The notes below the pieces were generated by a model. That model was not told where the DNA came from, searched no databases, and saw nothing but the letters and a program-made list of their open reading frames with translations. Position numbers and translations under genes: made by a program. Below, piece by piece: positions 41,866 to 52,887 of a DNA stretch of 64,000 nt; position 1 is the stretch's first letter; each line of letters begins with the position of its first letter. This DNA is from Selaginella moellendorffii (lineage: Eukaryota > Streptophyta > Lycopodiopsida > Selaginellales > Selaginellaceae), in the NCBI RefSeq assembly GCF_000143415.4, contig NW_003314265.1, positions 1,322,446 to 1,386,445 on the forward strand, in the 5' to 3' direction.

Positions 41866-43634
41866 CTAAAACGATGGCAGTGCCTTGCCTTCGATAAAGT
41901 GTTGGAACAAGGCAAGTGACTCGCCAGGTTTGTCAAATGGAGGCTGATGTCCAGCACCTCTTACTGTCGCAAATGTCATTTCTGAGTACACTTCTGTCCA
42001 TCCACCAACCTGCAGTTTAAAAGAGTTGTCTAATATACTCCTGGCACTCAACAAAATTTAGTTGACGCTTACCTGATTTGTGTAGTTCCACCCATACCAT
42101 GGAGTAACAACAGTGAGATTGAGTGCTTTGATCCAGCTCCTGGTTGAAAGCGTTGAAACGACAACATCCGAATCCCCGCTGTGTTTTACACGTGTTATAA
42201 GCTATAAGCACTTCAGATTGTTGTATTGTAACTCACAGACCTGTAAATCCAGATTCTCAAGCCACTCTTGAACAAATGTTGGTATAGGGGGAGCATTGAA
42301 CGCTCTCTATCTAGTGTCGAGTAGTTCCTGTCAATATCCGGGCTGCAAAAAACAATTTCAAAATCAAAGCTTTCAATATCCAGTTTTGCACTAAACGCTT
42401 ACTTGCAGAGCTGCCACCGAACTGGTCTCGTCTCGACGTGCAAGGCGGCTTGAACATCCTGGCGGTTGAGATAAGGTGTCACAGAATCAAGGCAAGCCTC
42501 GTCATCTGGTCCTGAAAGTAAGTTGCATGCTGGTGCATAGATGTTGTAACGACTAATGTAGGCAATCAGGTTCAGGATCTGGGAGGTAGCATTTCTACAT
42601 CTCGCTATTGATTCGTCATCATTCCTCCTGCAGTAGGTCTTCTCTTCTTGGTAAAGCTCCTCAGAAATGATTGAATGCGAGTACAAGTTCTCAATGTCAC
42701 CAGGACCGTCATAGTCGACGTCCGTGGCAGGATTACCAATCTGAATGTATGAAAATTAGCTTCTTTCAATGTAGTGTAGTGTAAGAGTGAACGTACAGCA
42801 AACCCCTTCAGGTTGATACGATTTCCATTTTGCTCATTATGTGAAATGATTTGCGATGCCAACGTTGGTATGTAATGTCCTTCAGGGAATCAAGTGTTAC
42901 GTACTGTGCAAACCTCAAGTATGCATACCTGCAAAGCTTTCTCCAGCAATGAAGAAGTCATTCTGTTTATACTCAGGGAACTTTGTGAGAAATTCGAGCA
43001 GAAACAGCAAAGTATCGCTGGCTGCATCCCAAACACGTTTTATGAGAAGTTGAGAACCACAAGCAAGTGGTATAGTACCTGTTTGATTGTCTGTGTAATT
43101 TCCCCCATCAGAAAGCAAGTTTGTATATGAGAAACCGGTATTATAAGGGGTCTCCAAACAGATGATATTCACAGCTGCACATGAAATCGGATCGAGCAGA
43201 TGAAACTCCTAGGATCTAGGAGAAAGAAAAAACCTTTATTCCAAGAGTATGGATTGCGAACGAGCCCAGTGCCTGAGTCATTTGTGCTGAATGGACCAGT
43301 CCCTCCAAGAGCTCCAGAGCGAATGGATGAACATCCCGGTCCTGCAGAAACGTACAAATATTACAAATGCTGCGTATCATTTTGCAAGGATCAAAGAAGC
43401 ACCTCCAGTGAGCCATAATACCAACGGCAAGGAAGACGCATTTGGGTGATCTGCTTCGAAGAACCAGTAGAACAGTGCACGTCCAGCTGTGGCGTTTATC
43501 TCAATTTGACCTGCGTACTGCTTAAATCCAACTTCTGGTTGCCCAGGAAGCCCTTGCACAAGGTGCGAAGGGTCTGCAGCCAATGCCAATGCAACCTGGA
43601 GGAGCACAAGAAGAAGATGAATCCATGTCCTCAT
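41866..43634 (-). CDS. Serine carboxypeptidase-like protein (SCPL-A), unit 1
   Basis: Nine exons in phase (43634-43403, 43341-43234, 43174-43079, 43021-42929, 42879-42797, 42740-42403, 42342-42241, 42178-42073, 42009-41866) encode 433 aa. A signal peptide ([16 protein letters not shown]) leads to the secretory pathway or vacuole. The S10 signatures are [13 protein letters not shown] (oxyanion hole), [11 protein letters not shown] with the nucleophile Ser, RIWIYRSGDSD with the Asp and GAGHQPP with the His, so the triad is complete. Many NxS/T sites suggest N-glycosylation. Plant S10 proteins are either carboxypeptidases or acyltransferases; I cannot decide from the sequence. The first [15 protein letters not shown] loop is unusually short before the acceptor helix. 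Confidence 0.93.
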
Positions 43635-43659
43635 AGCTCTCACGAGTGGATGAAGCTTC

Positions 43660-44569
43660 CCTCTTCATTGTCACGTTTGCGCAATCCTTATAGTCAACAA
43701 ACCGTGTTGGATCAAACTCTTCTTGCCGTCTGGTCTGGAGCCGGGTCTGGAGCTGAATTCAAAACATCTTTCAAATTTGGAGACTTCCGCAACTCGTGAA
43801 AGGTTCACTTCTGAGTCTGTGGAATCCAACGCTTAGCTACAAACTTCAAGGTTACTTACACAGTAAATTAAGTTTGGGGACCTGTTCTTCTGACGTGCTT
43901 TCATCCTCGAAGAAATGCCTTGTTCATGCTGACAAGGAATCCCCATCTTGACAAGCGATGTACTCTGAGCTGAGTGCATTCCGCTAACGATATTCTCACC
44001 AATTCTGCATCCTTGCCCGGGGCTGTGGCAAACAATGTGGACAGAAACAATTCAGAAAACCTACTCGCTTAGAGCAAATGGACGCTCTTACGGCTGGAAG
44101 CTGCCAGATGAAGGCGCCGGCTGTGTCAAAACTGCGAAGAGTACTATCCGATGATTGAGAGAAACGAAGGCGCTAGGGTAACATTATGCAATAAGCAAAT
44201 AAGCAAGGCTGCAAGAGCAATTACAAGTACACATCAACACTCTAAAATAATTTTAAAAGCACGAGTGCATGCACTCAAAGATCTTGAAGTCACAGATCTT
44301 CATATATGCAGATCAATACATTGCACATGTCATACACACAGTTATCAATCATCATAGCCTGAAAATCAGTATAAACAAAGCCAATTATATATAGTTGCGA
44401 ATTCTCTAGAAGATCATTATTAGAAGGCCTCAGCTTCCCGCCATCCCAATGCGAGTCCACCAGCAGACGCCAAGAGCCAGCACCTCATTGTGCTTAATCT
44501 GGACAGGTACATGTTTAAGTAGCATAAGCTACAACAAGAGATAAAATTTCAAATGTACTAAACAAATGT
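43660..44569. other. SCPL-A 5' flank, repeated upstream of each SCPL copy
   Basis: This stretch recurs at 50620-51906 and, more diverged, at 52888-53600. It includes a conserved piece around GCTGTGGCAAACAATG and CAATTCAGAAAACC. On the minus strand it may be a 5' leader with an intron, but no reading is clearly coding. Confidence 0.5.
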
Positions 44570-44686
44570 TGAGTTTTATTTCTTGACAATCCCTTGTTAC
44601 AGCTAAAACGACGGCAGTGCCTTGCTTTCGATAAAGTGTTGGAACAAGGTAAGTGCCTGGCCAGGTTTGTCAACTGGAGGCTGATG
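44570..44686 (-). pseudogene. SCPL-B 3' fragment truncated at the duplication junction
   Basis: The last exon of an SCPL gene (ending CQ-like FQHFIE(S)KALPSF stretch, with a single-codon loss relative to the others) is present from its stop to the codon before the GSGHQPP histidine. It is cut at 44686 where MYB intron 3 begins. The remainder of this gene is found only after unit 2, at 51907-52887. Confidence 0.85.
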
Positions 44687-44708
44687 TTTTCGACATGACC
44701 CCGCACAG

Positions 44709-45650
44709 ATGCCACACCAAAGTGTATTCTAAGGGTCATGAATACGTACTCGAGCGTGGACGGGGTCAACATTCTTCACGTAAAGAGTCATCTCCAGGTC
44801 AGCTTTTCTCTGTTTTTTCTGTTATTTTTTGTTTTTTTTTTTGTTTGGTTTTTGTTTTTTGGTTTTATTGGTCGGATTGGCTTCTATTTATACTTTTTAA
44901 TTTAAAATATTTTTTACAGAAGTACAGGCTAGTCAAAGATCTTCCACCCAGCCCCGTTGGTACGAATGATCAACTGTTTTTTTCTTTCTTCTGTTTTTTT
45001 TTTTTTTGCTTTTGGATGGTCCAATATTTTGTGCGTTTTTGGCCCACAGCAAAACAGCAGCAATCTAAGCAATGTTCGCTGGAGCTCCCATCATTGAACG
45101 TAGAAACGTACGTTATACGTAGTACTTGACTAGGAAAACTCTTTGAAAACTCTTTTCACCTTTTATTTATTTTAACTTGTTTCTCTCTTTCTCAGTGGGC
45201 TGCAGATCACCGAGACACTGCGCTTGCAGCTCGAAGTCCAAAAGCAACTCCACGAACAGCTCGAGGTTCTCTGCACAAATTTCTCGAACTATACATTTGA
45301 TGGTCTAATCGAATTGTGCTCGTAAACCTTGGCAGATTCAAAGAGATTTGCAGAAGAAGATCGAGGACCACGGAAGATATCTCGAGAGAATGTACAGCAA
45401 GACGGAGGAGGCGACGCGATCGTGTCACAAGAATTCGGACGAGCCCTCGCCCGGTCCTCAAGAACAAGAACAGCGCAAACACCATCAAACTTGCGACGAT
45501 CAGATCCACCAAGCCTCGGGTACCACGACGAGCACGGCCGATTCGTTCCAGCCGCCACTCAAGAAATTAAAACCATCGCAAGAACAGGAGGAGCTCCAAC
45601 CCGTGGGAGACGAGGACGTCGATTTTTCCGAACTCTGGAAGTTCACATGA
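44709..45650 (+). pseudogene. MYB-CC 3' half (exons 4-8), duplicate lacking promoter and exons 1-3
   Basis: Exons 4-8 are present at 44709-44797, 44920-44959, 45050-45107, 45196-45265 and 45336-45650 with intact splice sites and no stop. The start codon and the first two helices of the MYB domain are absent; upstream is antisense SCPL-B sequence. If transcribed it could only give the second half of the MYB domain plus the dimerising coiled coil, which could act as a dominant-negative form, but there is no evidence of expression. Confidence 0.88.
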
Positions 45651-45663
45651 AGAAAAAATATTT

Positions 45664-45744
45664 TGTCAGGAATGGGAATCGAACCCATGCCCTTGCGGAC
45701 TAGTACCTGAAACTAGCGCCTTAGACCAACTCGGCCATCCTGAC
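45664..45744 (-). tRNA. tRNA-Leu (CAG), copy 2
   Basis: Identical to copy 1 except in the T stem-loop region, where GGGTTCGATTCCC replaces GGGTTCGAATCCC. The change is compatible with folding. The acceptor stem, CAG anticodon and downstream T-run are kept, so both copies look functional. Confidence 0.94.
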
Positions 45745-45841
45745 TTTACGTGTAAATACCACCATGGTGTCAGTATTTCACTGGAAATACTTTTACTTTT
45801 TGGTTTAAAGTATAGTATGATTCTCCATTAGGGTTTATGGA

Positions 45842-47613
45842 ATGGCGGCTCTGGCTCCCTCGTCCGGCAGCATTGCTGTAGCTCCGCGATCTAGGGCGGC
45901 GCACTTCGCTGTGAGGATCCCGATCTCGAGAGCGAGTAGAGTGGCGGCGATGGCTTGCTCCTCGTCCGGGAATGTAGCAGCAATCGCCAGCGAGCAGGCG
46001 CATTCTAGCGCTCAGCGATCAGTGGCAGAAGCTCAACAAGGTGGTTCTAGCGTACAGTGGGGGCTTGGACACGTCCGTGATCGTGCCGTGGCTCAGGTAA
46101 TTTGGATCTCATGCAGCGATTTCTTCTTTGGATTGAGAGTTTTGGCTTTGTTTTACTGGATCAGGGAGAACTATGGCTGCGTGTGTTTCACAGCTGATGT
46201 TGGGCAAGTAAGTCGATCTCGTGTTTTTTGTTCTGCCGATTCTTAGCATTTCTTTTTTTCTTCCTTGCCACTCTGTTCTGTGATTTCCAGGGCCTGGGCG
46301 AGCTCGAATGGTTGGAAGCTAAAGCGAAGGCAAGCGGTGCAAGCCAGCTGATCATCAAGGACTTGAAAGAAGAGTTTGTGAAAGACTTTATCTTCCCTTG
46401 CTTGCGAGCTGGTGCCGTGTACGAGAGGAAGTATCTGCTTGGAACTTCGATGGCTCGCCCTGTAATTGCAAAGGCAAGTTTGTGAAAGTGAGGAACTGCT
46501 GTATGGTCATTGAGCTTGTGCTGGTTTTTGTGCAGGCCATGGTTGATGCTGCAAAGGAAGTTGGAGCTGATGCCGTTTCTCACGGTTGCACAGGGAAAGG
46601 GAACGATCAGGTAACAAAGTTTCGTGCTTTTTTTCTCCTCTCTTCGTATACATGAGAAGTGGTTTCCTCGTGTTTCTGTAGGTGAGATTCGAGCTAACGT
46701 TCTTCGCATTGAACCCGAAGCTAGCTGTTGTTGCGCCCTGGAGAGAATGGGACATAAAAGGCCGCGAAGACGCCATAGAGTATGCAAAGAAGCACAACGT
46801 ACCCGTGCCCGTGACGAAGAAATCTATCTACAGCCGAGACCGCAATCTCTGGCACATTAGACATGAGGTATCGCAAATCTCCTTTTTGTTTCGTGACTTA
46901 ACGACGAGCGACCTCTTTTCCAGGGAGACATTCTCGAGGACCCCGCGAACGAACCCAAGGAGGACATGTTTGTCATGACTACAAATCCAGAGAAAGCTCC
47001 TGATACGCCAGAGTAAGCTCTCCCTCAGTCTCTTTCACTGAAAGAAATCTCTTCGTTCCAGGTACCTGGAGATCAGTTTCGAGAGAGGCCTTCCAGTCTC
47101 GGTGAACGGCAAGGCTCTGTCCCCCGCCAAACTCCTGGAAGCGCTCAACGATGCCGGAGCCAGGCACGGCATCGGGAGAGTGGACATGGTGGAGAACAGG
47201 CTCGTCGGTATGAAGAGCCGCGGAGTGTACGAGACGCCCGGTGGAACCATCCTGAGCCTAGCAGCGCGGGAGCTGAGTCGCTGGCGCTGGATCGCGAGAC
47301 GATGCAGATGAAAGACACGATGGCGCTCAAGTACGCGGAGCTGGTGTACGCGGGGCGATGGTTTGATCCTCTCCGGGAGTCGCTGGACGCCTTCATGGAG
47401 AAGGTGACGGAGACGACGAGCGGCAGTGTCAAGCAAAAGCTGTTCAAGGGGTCGGCGGTGGTGGCCAGCCGGACCAGCCCCTTCAGCCTCTACAGGCAGG
47501 ACATATCTTCGTTCGAGGAGGGCAGTGGGATCTACAACCAGGGTGACGCTGCCGGATTCATCCGCTTGTATGGCCTTCCCACTCGCGTCCGAGCAATGCT
47601 TCTGGAGAAATGA
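45842..47613 (+). pseudogene. Argininosuccinate synthase duplicate, frameshifted
   Basis: All seven exons align with the intact gene at 39058-40846. In exon 1 a net +1 change at about 46010-46035 puts the ATP-binding SGGLDTS out of frame. Exon 2 has lost six bases (CDVV becomes CV). Exon 7 has lost one G near 47273, scrambling about 20 residues before the frame can resume at another Met. The GC-AG intron 3 is preserved. Without correction no active enzyme can be made from the annotated start. Confidence 0.9.
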
Positions 47614-47774
47614 GAGAAAGAACAGGTATGAAAGTTCTTCGTTGTTTTGATGTTGTTCTTGTGTTTTTGATATCCGGAGTGGAAGAATCGAATGCTTTGC
47701 AATGTTTCTTGGGAACTGAAAGAAAGTTATGGAAGTTGTTTGTGTTCTAAGTTTGAGGAATCAAATGCTTTGAT

Positions 47775-48679
47775 TTACAAGCTAGAGCTCTTTTTCCGAT
47801 CTAAGTTGTGCTTCTCTATCCATCTCTCAAACGCAGCAACGTCGCGATTCTTCCACGCGATGGATCCTTTCGGTGGAAGATGAGGCAGCACAAATCTTTC
47901 ATATGCCTCCACGAATTCCATGGAGTCTGTCGACGTCGCAAGGTTCACGTCCTTCTCCTTGCTTCCACCGCTGAGAACACCAACAAAGTATCCTGGAAGA
48001 TTTGCAGGAACGATCGGACCTCCGCTGCTACCATCCAGAACCGAGGCACTGATCTCCAGCCTCGATCCGGCCGAGCTCTCCAAACACCCCGGCCAGCACA
48101 GGAGCTCTCCGGTTCTAAAGTCCGCGAACGTTTCCTTGAGCCGATCAAAGAGCTCCTCCTTGGTGGCGATGTCCATCTTCTTCGTCGCCACCTCGCGGTA
48201 GCGCTCCCACACGCCGTGCTCCGCGGTGCCAAGCACCAGCTCCTCGCTCGTCATGCTCAAGAGCTCCACCATGGAAGGATACGAGAACGCCGCCACGAAA
48301 GGCCGCGAGGCGGGAACTTCGCCGGGAGAGCAAGGCAGGAAGAAGGATCCATCACTCTCGGCGCTGGCGGCCTCGAAGCACGAGAAATCCTCGCTCGCCA
48401 CCAACGCCCGAGCCGCGCAATCGAATCCAGTGCCGCGGAAGGAGTTTGGAGTGACGAAAGCGCCAAGACAACCAAGAACACTACCATGATCGGCTGATAC
48501 ATAGCTGGCCGAGAGCGCGATCTGTGATCGCCCTCCATCGATCGAAAGGGCGGCGTGACAAAGAAACCGCTAAAGAATCTCGTGAGTTGAGCGTCTAGCA
48601 CGATATCTATCCCCAGAGTGGGATCTCTCGCGAATGGGCGAGAAGGGCTGTCAGCTCCAGGCTCGTGATCGATCACCAC
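47775..48679 (-). pseudogene. Trypsin-like protease-fold gene, unit 2 copy (5' frameshift)
   Basis: The longer copy: the frame from MVASEDFSCFEAA to EKHNLDRKKSSSL (about 48404-47775) is open and contains SVLDGSSGGPIVPANLPG. The extra 5' sequence gives a start at 48679 (MVIDHEPGADSPSRP), but a four-base loss near 48523, relative to unit 1, shifts this N-terminus out of the main frame. Thus unit 1 keeps the junction but loses the tail, and unit 2 keeps the tail but breaks the head. A shorter translation starting at MVASED cannot be excluded. Confidence 0.65.
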
Positions 48680-48839
48680 CGACTTGGTAAACTATCAAAT
48701 AAAAATGAATTTGAAGCTGAACTGAAAAAGAATTTGATATTCCAACTTAAACCACATGTTCAAGTAATATAAGCTAGAGCAAAAGATAAATTTCACATGT
48801 ACTTGTTGAGTTTTATTTCTTGACAATCCCTTAATACAA

Positions 48840-50597
48840 CTAAAACGATGGCAGTGCCTTGCCTTCGATAAAGTGTTGGAACAAGGCAAGTGACTCGCCA
48901 GGTTTGTCAAATGGAGGCTGATGTCCAGCACCTCTTACTGTCGCAAATGTCATTTCTGAGTACACTTCTGTCCATCCACCAACCTGCAGTTTAAAAGAGT
49001 TGTCTAATATACTCCTGGCACTCAACAAAATTTAGTTGACGCTTACCTGATTTCTGTAATTCCACCCATACCATGGAGTAACAACAGTGAGATTGAGTGC
49101 TTTGATCCAGCTCCTGGTTGAAAGCGTTGAAACGACAGCATCCAAATCCCCGCTGTGTTTTACACGTGTTGTAAGCTATAAGCACTTCAGATTGTTGTAT
49201 TGTAACTCACAGACCTGTAAATCCAGATTCTCAAGCCACTCTTGAACAAATGTTGGTATACGGGGAGCATTGAGCGCTCTCTATCTAGTGTCGAGTAGTT
49301 CCTGTCAATATCCGGGCTGCAAAAAACAATTTCAAAATCAAAGCTTTCAATATCCAGTTTTGAACTAAACGCTTACTTGCAGAACTGCCACCGAACTGGT
49401 CTCGTCTCGACGTGCAAAGCGGCTTGAACATCCTGGCGGTTGAGATAAGGTGTCACAGAATCAAGGCAAGCCTCGTCATCTGGTCCTGAAAGTAAGTTGC
49501 ATGCTGGTGCATAGATGTTGTAAGGAGTAATGTAGGCAATCAGGTTCCGGATCTGGGAGGTAGCATTTCTACATCTCGCTATTGATTCGTCATCATTCCT
49601 CCTACAGTAGGTCTTCTCTTCTTGGCAAAGCTCCTCAGAAATGATTGAATGCGAGTACAAGTTCTCAATGTTACCAGGACCGTCATAGTCGACGTCCGTG
49701 GAAGGATTACCAATCTGAATGTATAAAAATTAGCTTCTTTCAATGTAGTGTAGTGTAAGAGTGAACGTACAGCAAACCCCTTCAGGTTGATACGATTTCC
49801 ATTTTGCTCATTATGTGAAATGATTTGCGATGCCAACGTTGGTATGTAATGTCCTTCAGGGAATCAAGTGTTACGTACTGTGCAAACCTCAAGTATGCAT
49901 ACCTGCAAAGCTTTCTCCAGCAACGAAGAAGTCATTCTGTTTATACTCAGGGAACTTTGTGAGAAATTCGAGCAGAAACAGCAAAGTATCGCTGGCTGCA
50001 TCCCAAACACGTTTTATGAGAAGTTGAGAACCACAAGCAAGTGGTATAGTACCTGTTTGATTGTCTGTGTAATTTCCCCCATCAGAAAGCAAGTTTGTAT
50101 ATGAGAAACCGGTATTATAAGGGATCTCCAAACAGATGAGATTCACAGCTGCACATGAAATCGGATCAAGCAGATGAAACTCCTAGGATCTAGGAGAAAG
50201 AAAAAACCTTTATTCCAAGAGTATGGATTGCGAACGAGCCCAGTGCCTGAGTTATTTGTGCTGAATGGACCAGTCTCTCCAAGAGCTCCAGCGCCAATGG
50301 ATGAACATCCCGGTCCTGCAGAAACGTACAAATATTACAAATGCTGCGTATCATCAAAGAAGCACCTCCGGTGAGCCATAATACCAACGGCAAGGAAGAC
50401 GCATTTGGGTGATCTGCTTCGAAGAACCAGTAGAACAGTGCACGTCCAGCTGTGGCGTTTATCTCAATTTGACCTGCGTACTGCTTAAATCCAACTTCTG
50501 GTTGCCCAGGAAGCCCTTGCACAAGGTGCGAAGGGTCTGCAGCCAATGCCAATGCAACCTGGAGGAGCACAAGAAGAAGATGAATCCATGTCCTCAT
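48840..50597 (-). CDS. Serine carboxypeptidase-like protein (SCPL-A), unit 2
   Basis: All nine exons align with the unit 1 gene, keep their splice sites and remain open. The signal peptide, GPGCSS, AGESFAG, SGDLD and GAGHQPP triad blocks are present. Substitutions relative to unit 1 include RSG to GAG after GPGCSSI, DSG to NSG, SDV to LDA next to the catalytic Asp, and TPYN for SRYN. With two intact copies, dosage or subfunctionalisation is possible. Confidence 0.9.
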
Positions 50598-50619
50598 AGC
50601 TCTCACGAGTGGATGAAGC

Positions 50620-51906
50620 TTAACTCTTCATTGTCACGTTTGCGCAATCCTTATAGTCAACAAACCGTGTTGGATCAAACTCTTCTTGCCACCTGTCGTC
50701 TGGAGCCGAATTCAAAACATGTTTCAAATTTGGAGACTTCCGCAACCCAAATCCTGAAAGGTTGCCGCTTCTGAGTCTGTGGAATCCAACGCTTAGCTAC
50801 AAACTTCAAGGCTACTTACACAGTAAATTAAGTTTGGGGACCTGTTCTTCTGACGTGCTTTCATCCTCGAAGAAATGCCTTGTTCATGCTGACAAGGAAT
50901 CCCCATCTTGACAAGCGATGTAATCTGAGCTGAGTGCATTCCGATAACGATATTCTCACCAATTCTGCATCCTTGCCCGCGGCTGTGGCAAACAATGTGG
51001 ACAGAAACAATTCAGAAAACCTACTCGCTCACAGCAAATGGACGCTCTTACGGCTGGAAGCTGCCAGATGAAGGCGGCGCCGGCTGTGTCAAAACTGCGA
51101 AGAGTACTATCTGATGATTGAGAGAAACAAAGGCGCTAGGGTAACATTATGCAATAAGCAAATAAGCAAGGCTGCAAGAGCAATTACAAGTACACATCAA
51201 CACTCTAAAATAATTTTAAAAGCACGAGTGCATGCACTCAAAGATCTTGAAGTCACAGATCTTCATTGTTGTATTGATAAATATTGTTCATTGCAGATGT
51301 CATCAATCATCATAGCCTGAAAATCAGTATATACAAAGCCAATTATATTTGGGGACAGGTTTGGGGACCTGTTCTTCTGACGTGCTTTCATCCTTGAAGA
51401 AATGCCTTGTTCATGCTAACAAGGAATCCCCATCTTGACAAGCGATGTACTCTGAGGTTTATAATCAAAGCCAATTATATTTGGGGACAGGTTTGGGGAC
51501 CTTTAATTACTTTAAAGTAATTAAACAATCACTTATTAGGAACAGTTGCATCTCTGGTTAATAGAGAGATTTATGCAACTTCTTGGTCACACCTGACATT
51601 TGATTTACAACATTTGCACGACCATAAAAGGATTCAACTAATTTGATGAAGATAGAATCACTCATAACATGGTGGATAGCATCTGGAGATCACAAGTAGT
51701 TGCAAATTCACTAGAAGATCATTATTAGAAAGCCTCAGCTTCCCACCATCCCAATGCGAGTCCACCAGCAGATGCCAAGAGCCAGCACCTCATTGTGCTT
51801 AATCTGGATAGTACATGTTTAAGTAACATAAGCTACAACAAGAGATAAAATTTCAAATGTACTAAACAAATGTTGAGTTTTATTTCTTGACAATCCCTTG
51901 TTACAG
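50620..51906. other. SCPL 5' flank and inter-SCPL region with inserted local repeats
   Basis: Positions 50620-51340 repeat the 43660-44340 flank. At 51340-51696 unit 2 has extra DNA. A 32-bp block containing TTTGGGGACAGGTTTGGGGAC occurs at about 51341-51372 and again at about 51471-51502, bracketing a second copy of the TTCTTCTGACGTGCTTTCATCC flank. A 22-bp perfect palindrome is at 51503-51524 (half-site TTAATTACTTT). No gene is seen. Confidence 0.7.
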
Positions 51907-52887
51907 CTAAAACGACGGCAGTGCCTTGCCTTCGATAAAGTGTTGGAACAAGGTAAGTGCCTGGCCAGGTTTGTCAACTGGAGGCTGATGTCCAGAGCCT
52001 CTTACTGTCGCAAATGTCATTTCTGAGTACACTTCAGTCCATCCACCAACCTGCAGTTTAAAAGAGTTAACTAGTATACCCCCGTTCAACAAGATTTAGT
52101 TGATGCTTACCTGATTTGTGTAGTTCCACGCATACCATGGAGTAACAATAGTGAGATTGAGTGCTTTGATCCAGCTCCTGGTTGAAAGCGTCGAAACAAT
52201 AGAATCCAAGTCCCCACTATGAATGACATGTGTTAAAAGTGCTTCAGATTGTTGTCTTGTAATGTAATTCACAAACCTGTAAATCCAGATTCTCAAGTCA
52301 CTCTTGAACAAACTCTGGTATACGGGAAGCATTGAACGCTGTTTATCGAGTGGCAAGTAGCTCCTGTCAATATCCGGGCTGCCAAAAACAATATCAAAAT
52401 CAGCTTTCAGTATCCAGTCTTGGATTAAACGCCTACTTGCATAAACGCCACCGAACTGGTCTTGTCTCGACGTGCAAGGCGGCCTGAACATCCTGGCGAT
52501 TGAGGTAAGGTGTCACAGAATCAAGGCAAGCCTCATCATCCGGTCCTGAAAGTAAGTTGCATGTTGGTGCATAGATGTTGTAACGATCAATGTAGCCAGT
52601 CAAATCAAAGATCTGGGAGCTAGCATTTCCACATCTGGCTAATGCTTCGTCATCGTTCCTCCCCCTCCCACAGTAGGTCTTATATTCTTGGTAAAGCTCC
52701 TCAGAAATGACTAGAACCAGTAGAACAGTGCACGTCCAGCTGTGGCGTTTATCTCAGCTTGACCTGCGTACTGCTTAAATCCAACTTCTGGTTGCCCAGG
52801 AAGCCCTTGCACAAGGTGCGAAGGGTCTGCAGCCAATGCCAATGCAACCTGGAGGAGCACAAGAAGAAGATGAATCCATGTCCTCAT
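51907..52887 (-). pseudogene. SCPL-B, internally deleted serine carboxypeptidase-like pseudogene
   Basis: Exons 9, 8, 7 and most of 6 are recognisable ([48 protein letters not shown]-like block). At 52709-52713 exon 6 is joined directly to exon 1 sequence (WFFEADH lost; FYWF follows), removing the end of exon 1 and exons 2-5. The GGPGCSS oxyanion region and the GESFAG nucleophile are gone, so no catalysis is possible. A stop-bearing, shifted reading crosses the join. Confidence 0.9.

Larger units (their letters stand above)
37844..44686. repeat. Tandem segmental duplication, unit 1 (6,843 bp)
   Basis: From TTTTCGACATGACCC (37844) onwards the sequence recurs from 44687 with small substitutions and indels. 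The unit holds MYB-CC exons 4-8, tRNA-Leu, argininosuccinate synthase, a trypsin-like gene, SCPL-A and the first 120 bp of the 3' end of SCPL-B. The novel junction at 44686/44687 joins SCPL-B exon 9 to MYB intron 3 with one shared base (G). Confidence 0.95.
44687..51990. repeat. Tandem segmental duplication, unit 2 (7,304 bp)
   Basis: Collinear with 37844-44686 and ending in SCPL-B exon 9 at the same base (GGCTGATG) where unit 1 breaks. It is longer mainly because of about 360 extra bp at 51340-51696 and small insertions near 47640-47740 and 48540-48740. The divergence is low in exons and low in introns, so the event is fairly recent. Confidence 0.95.
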
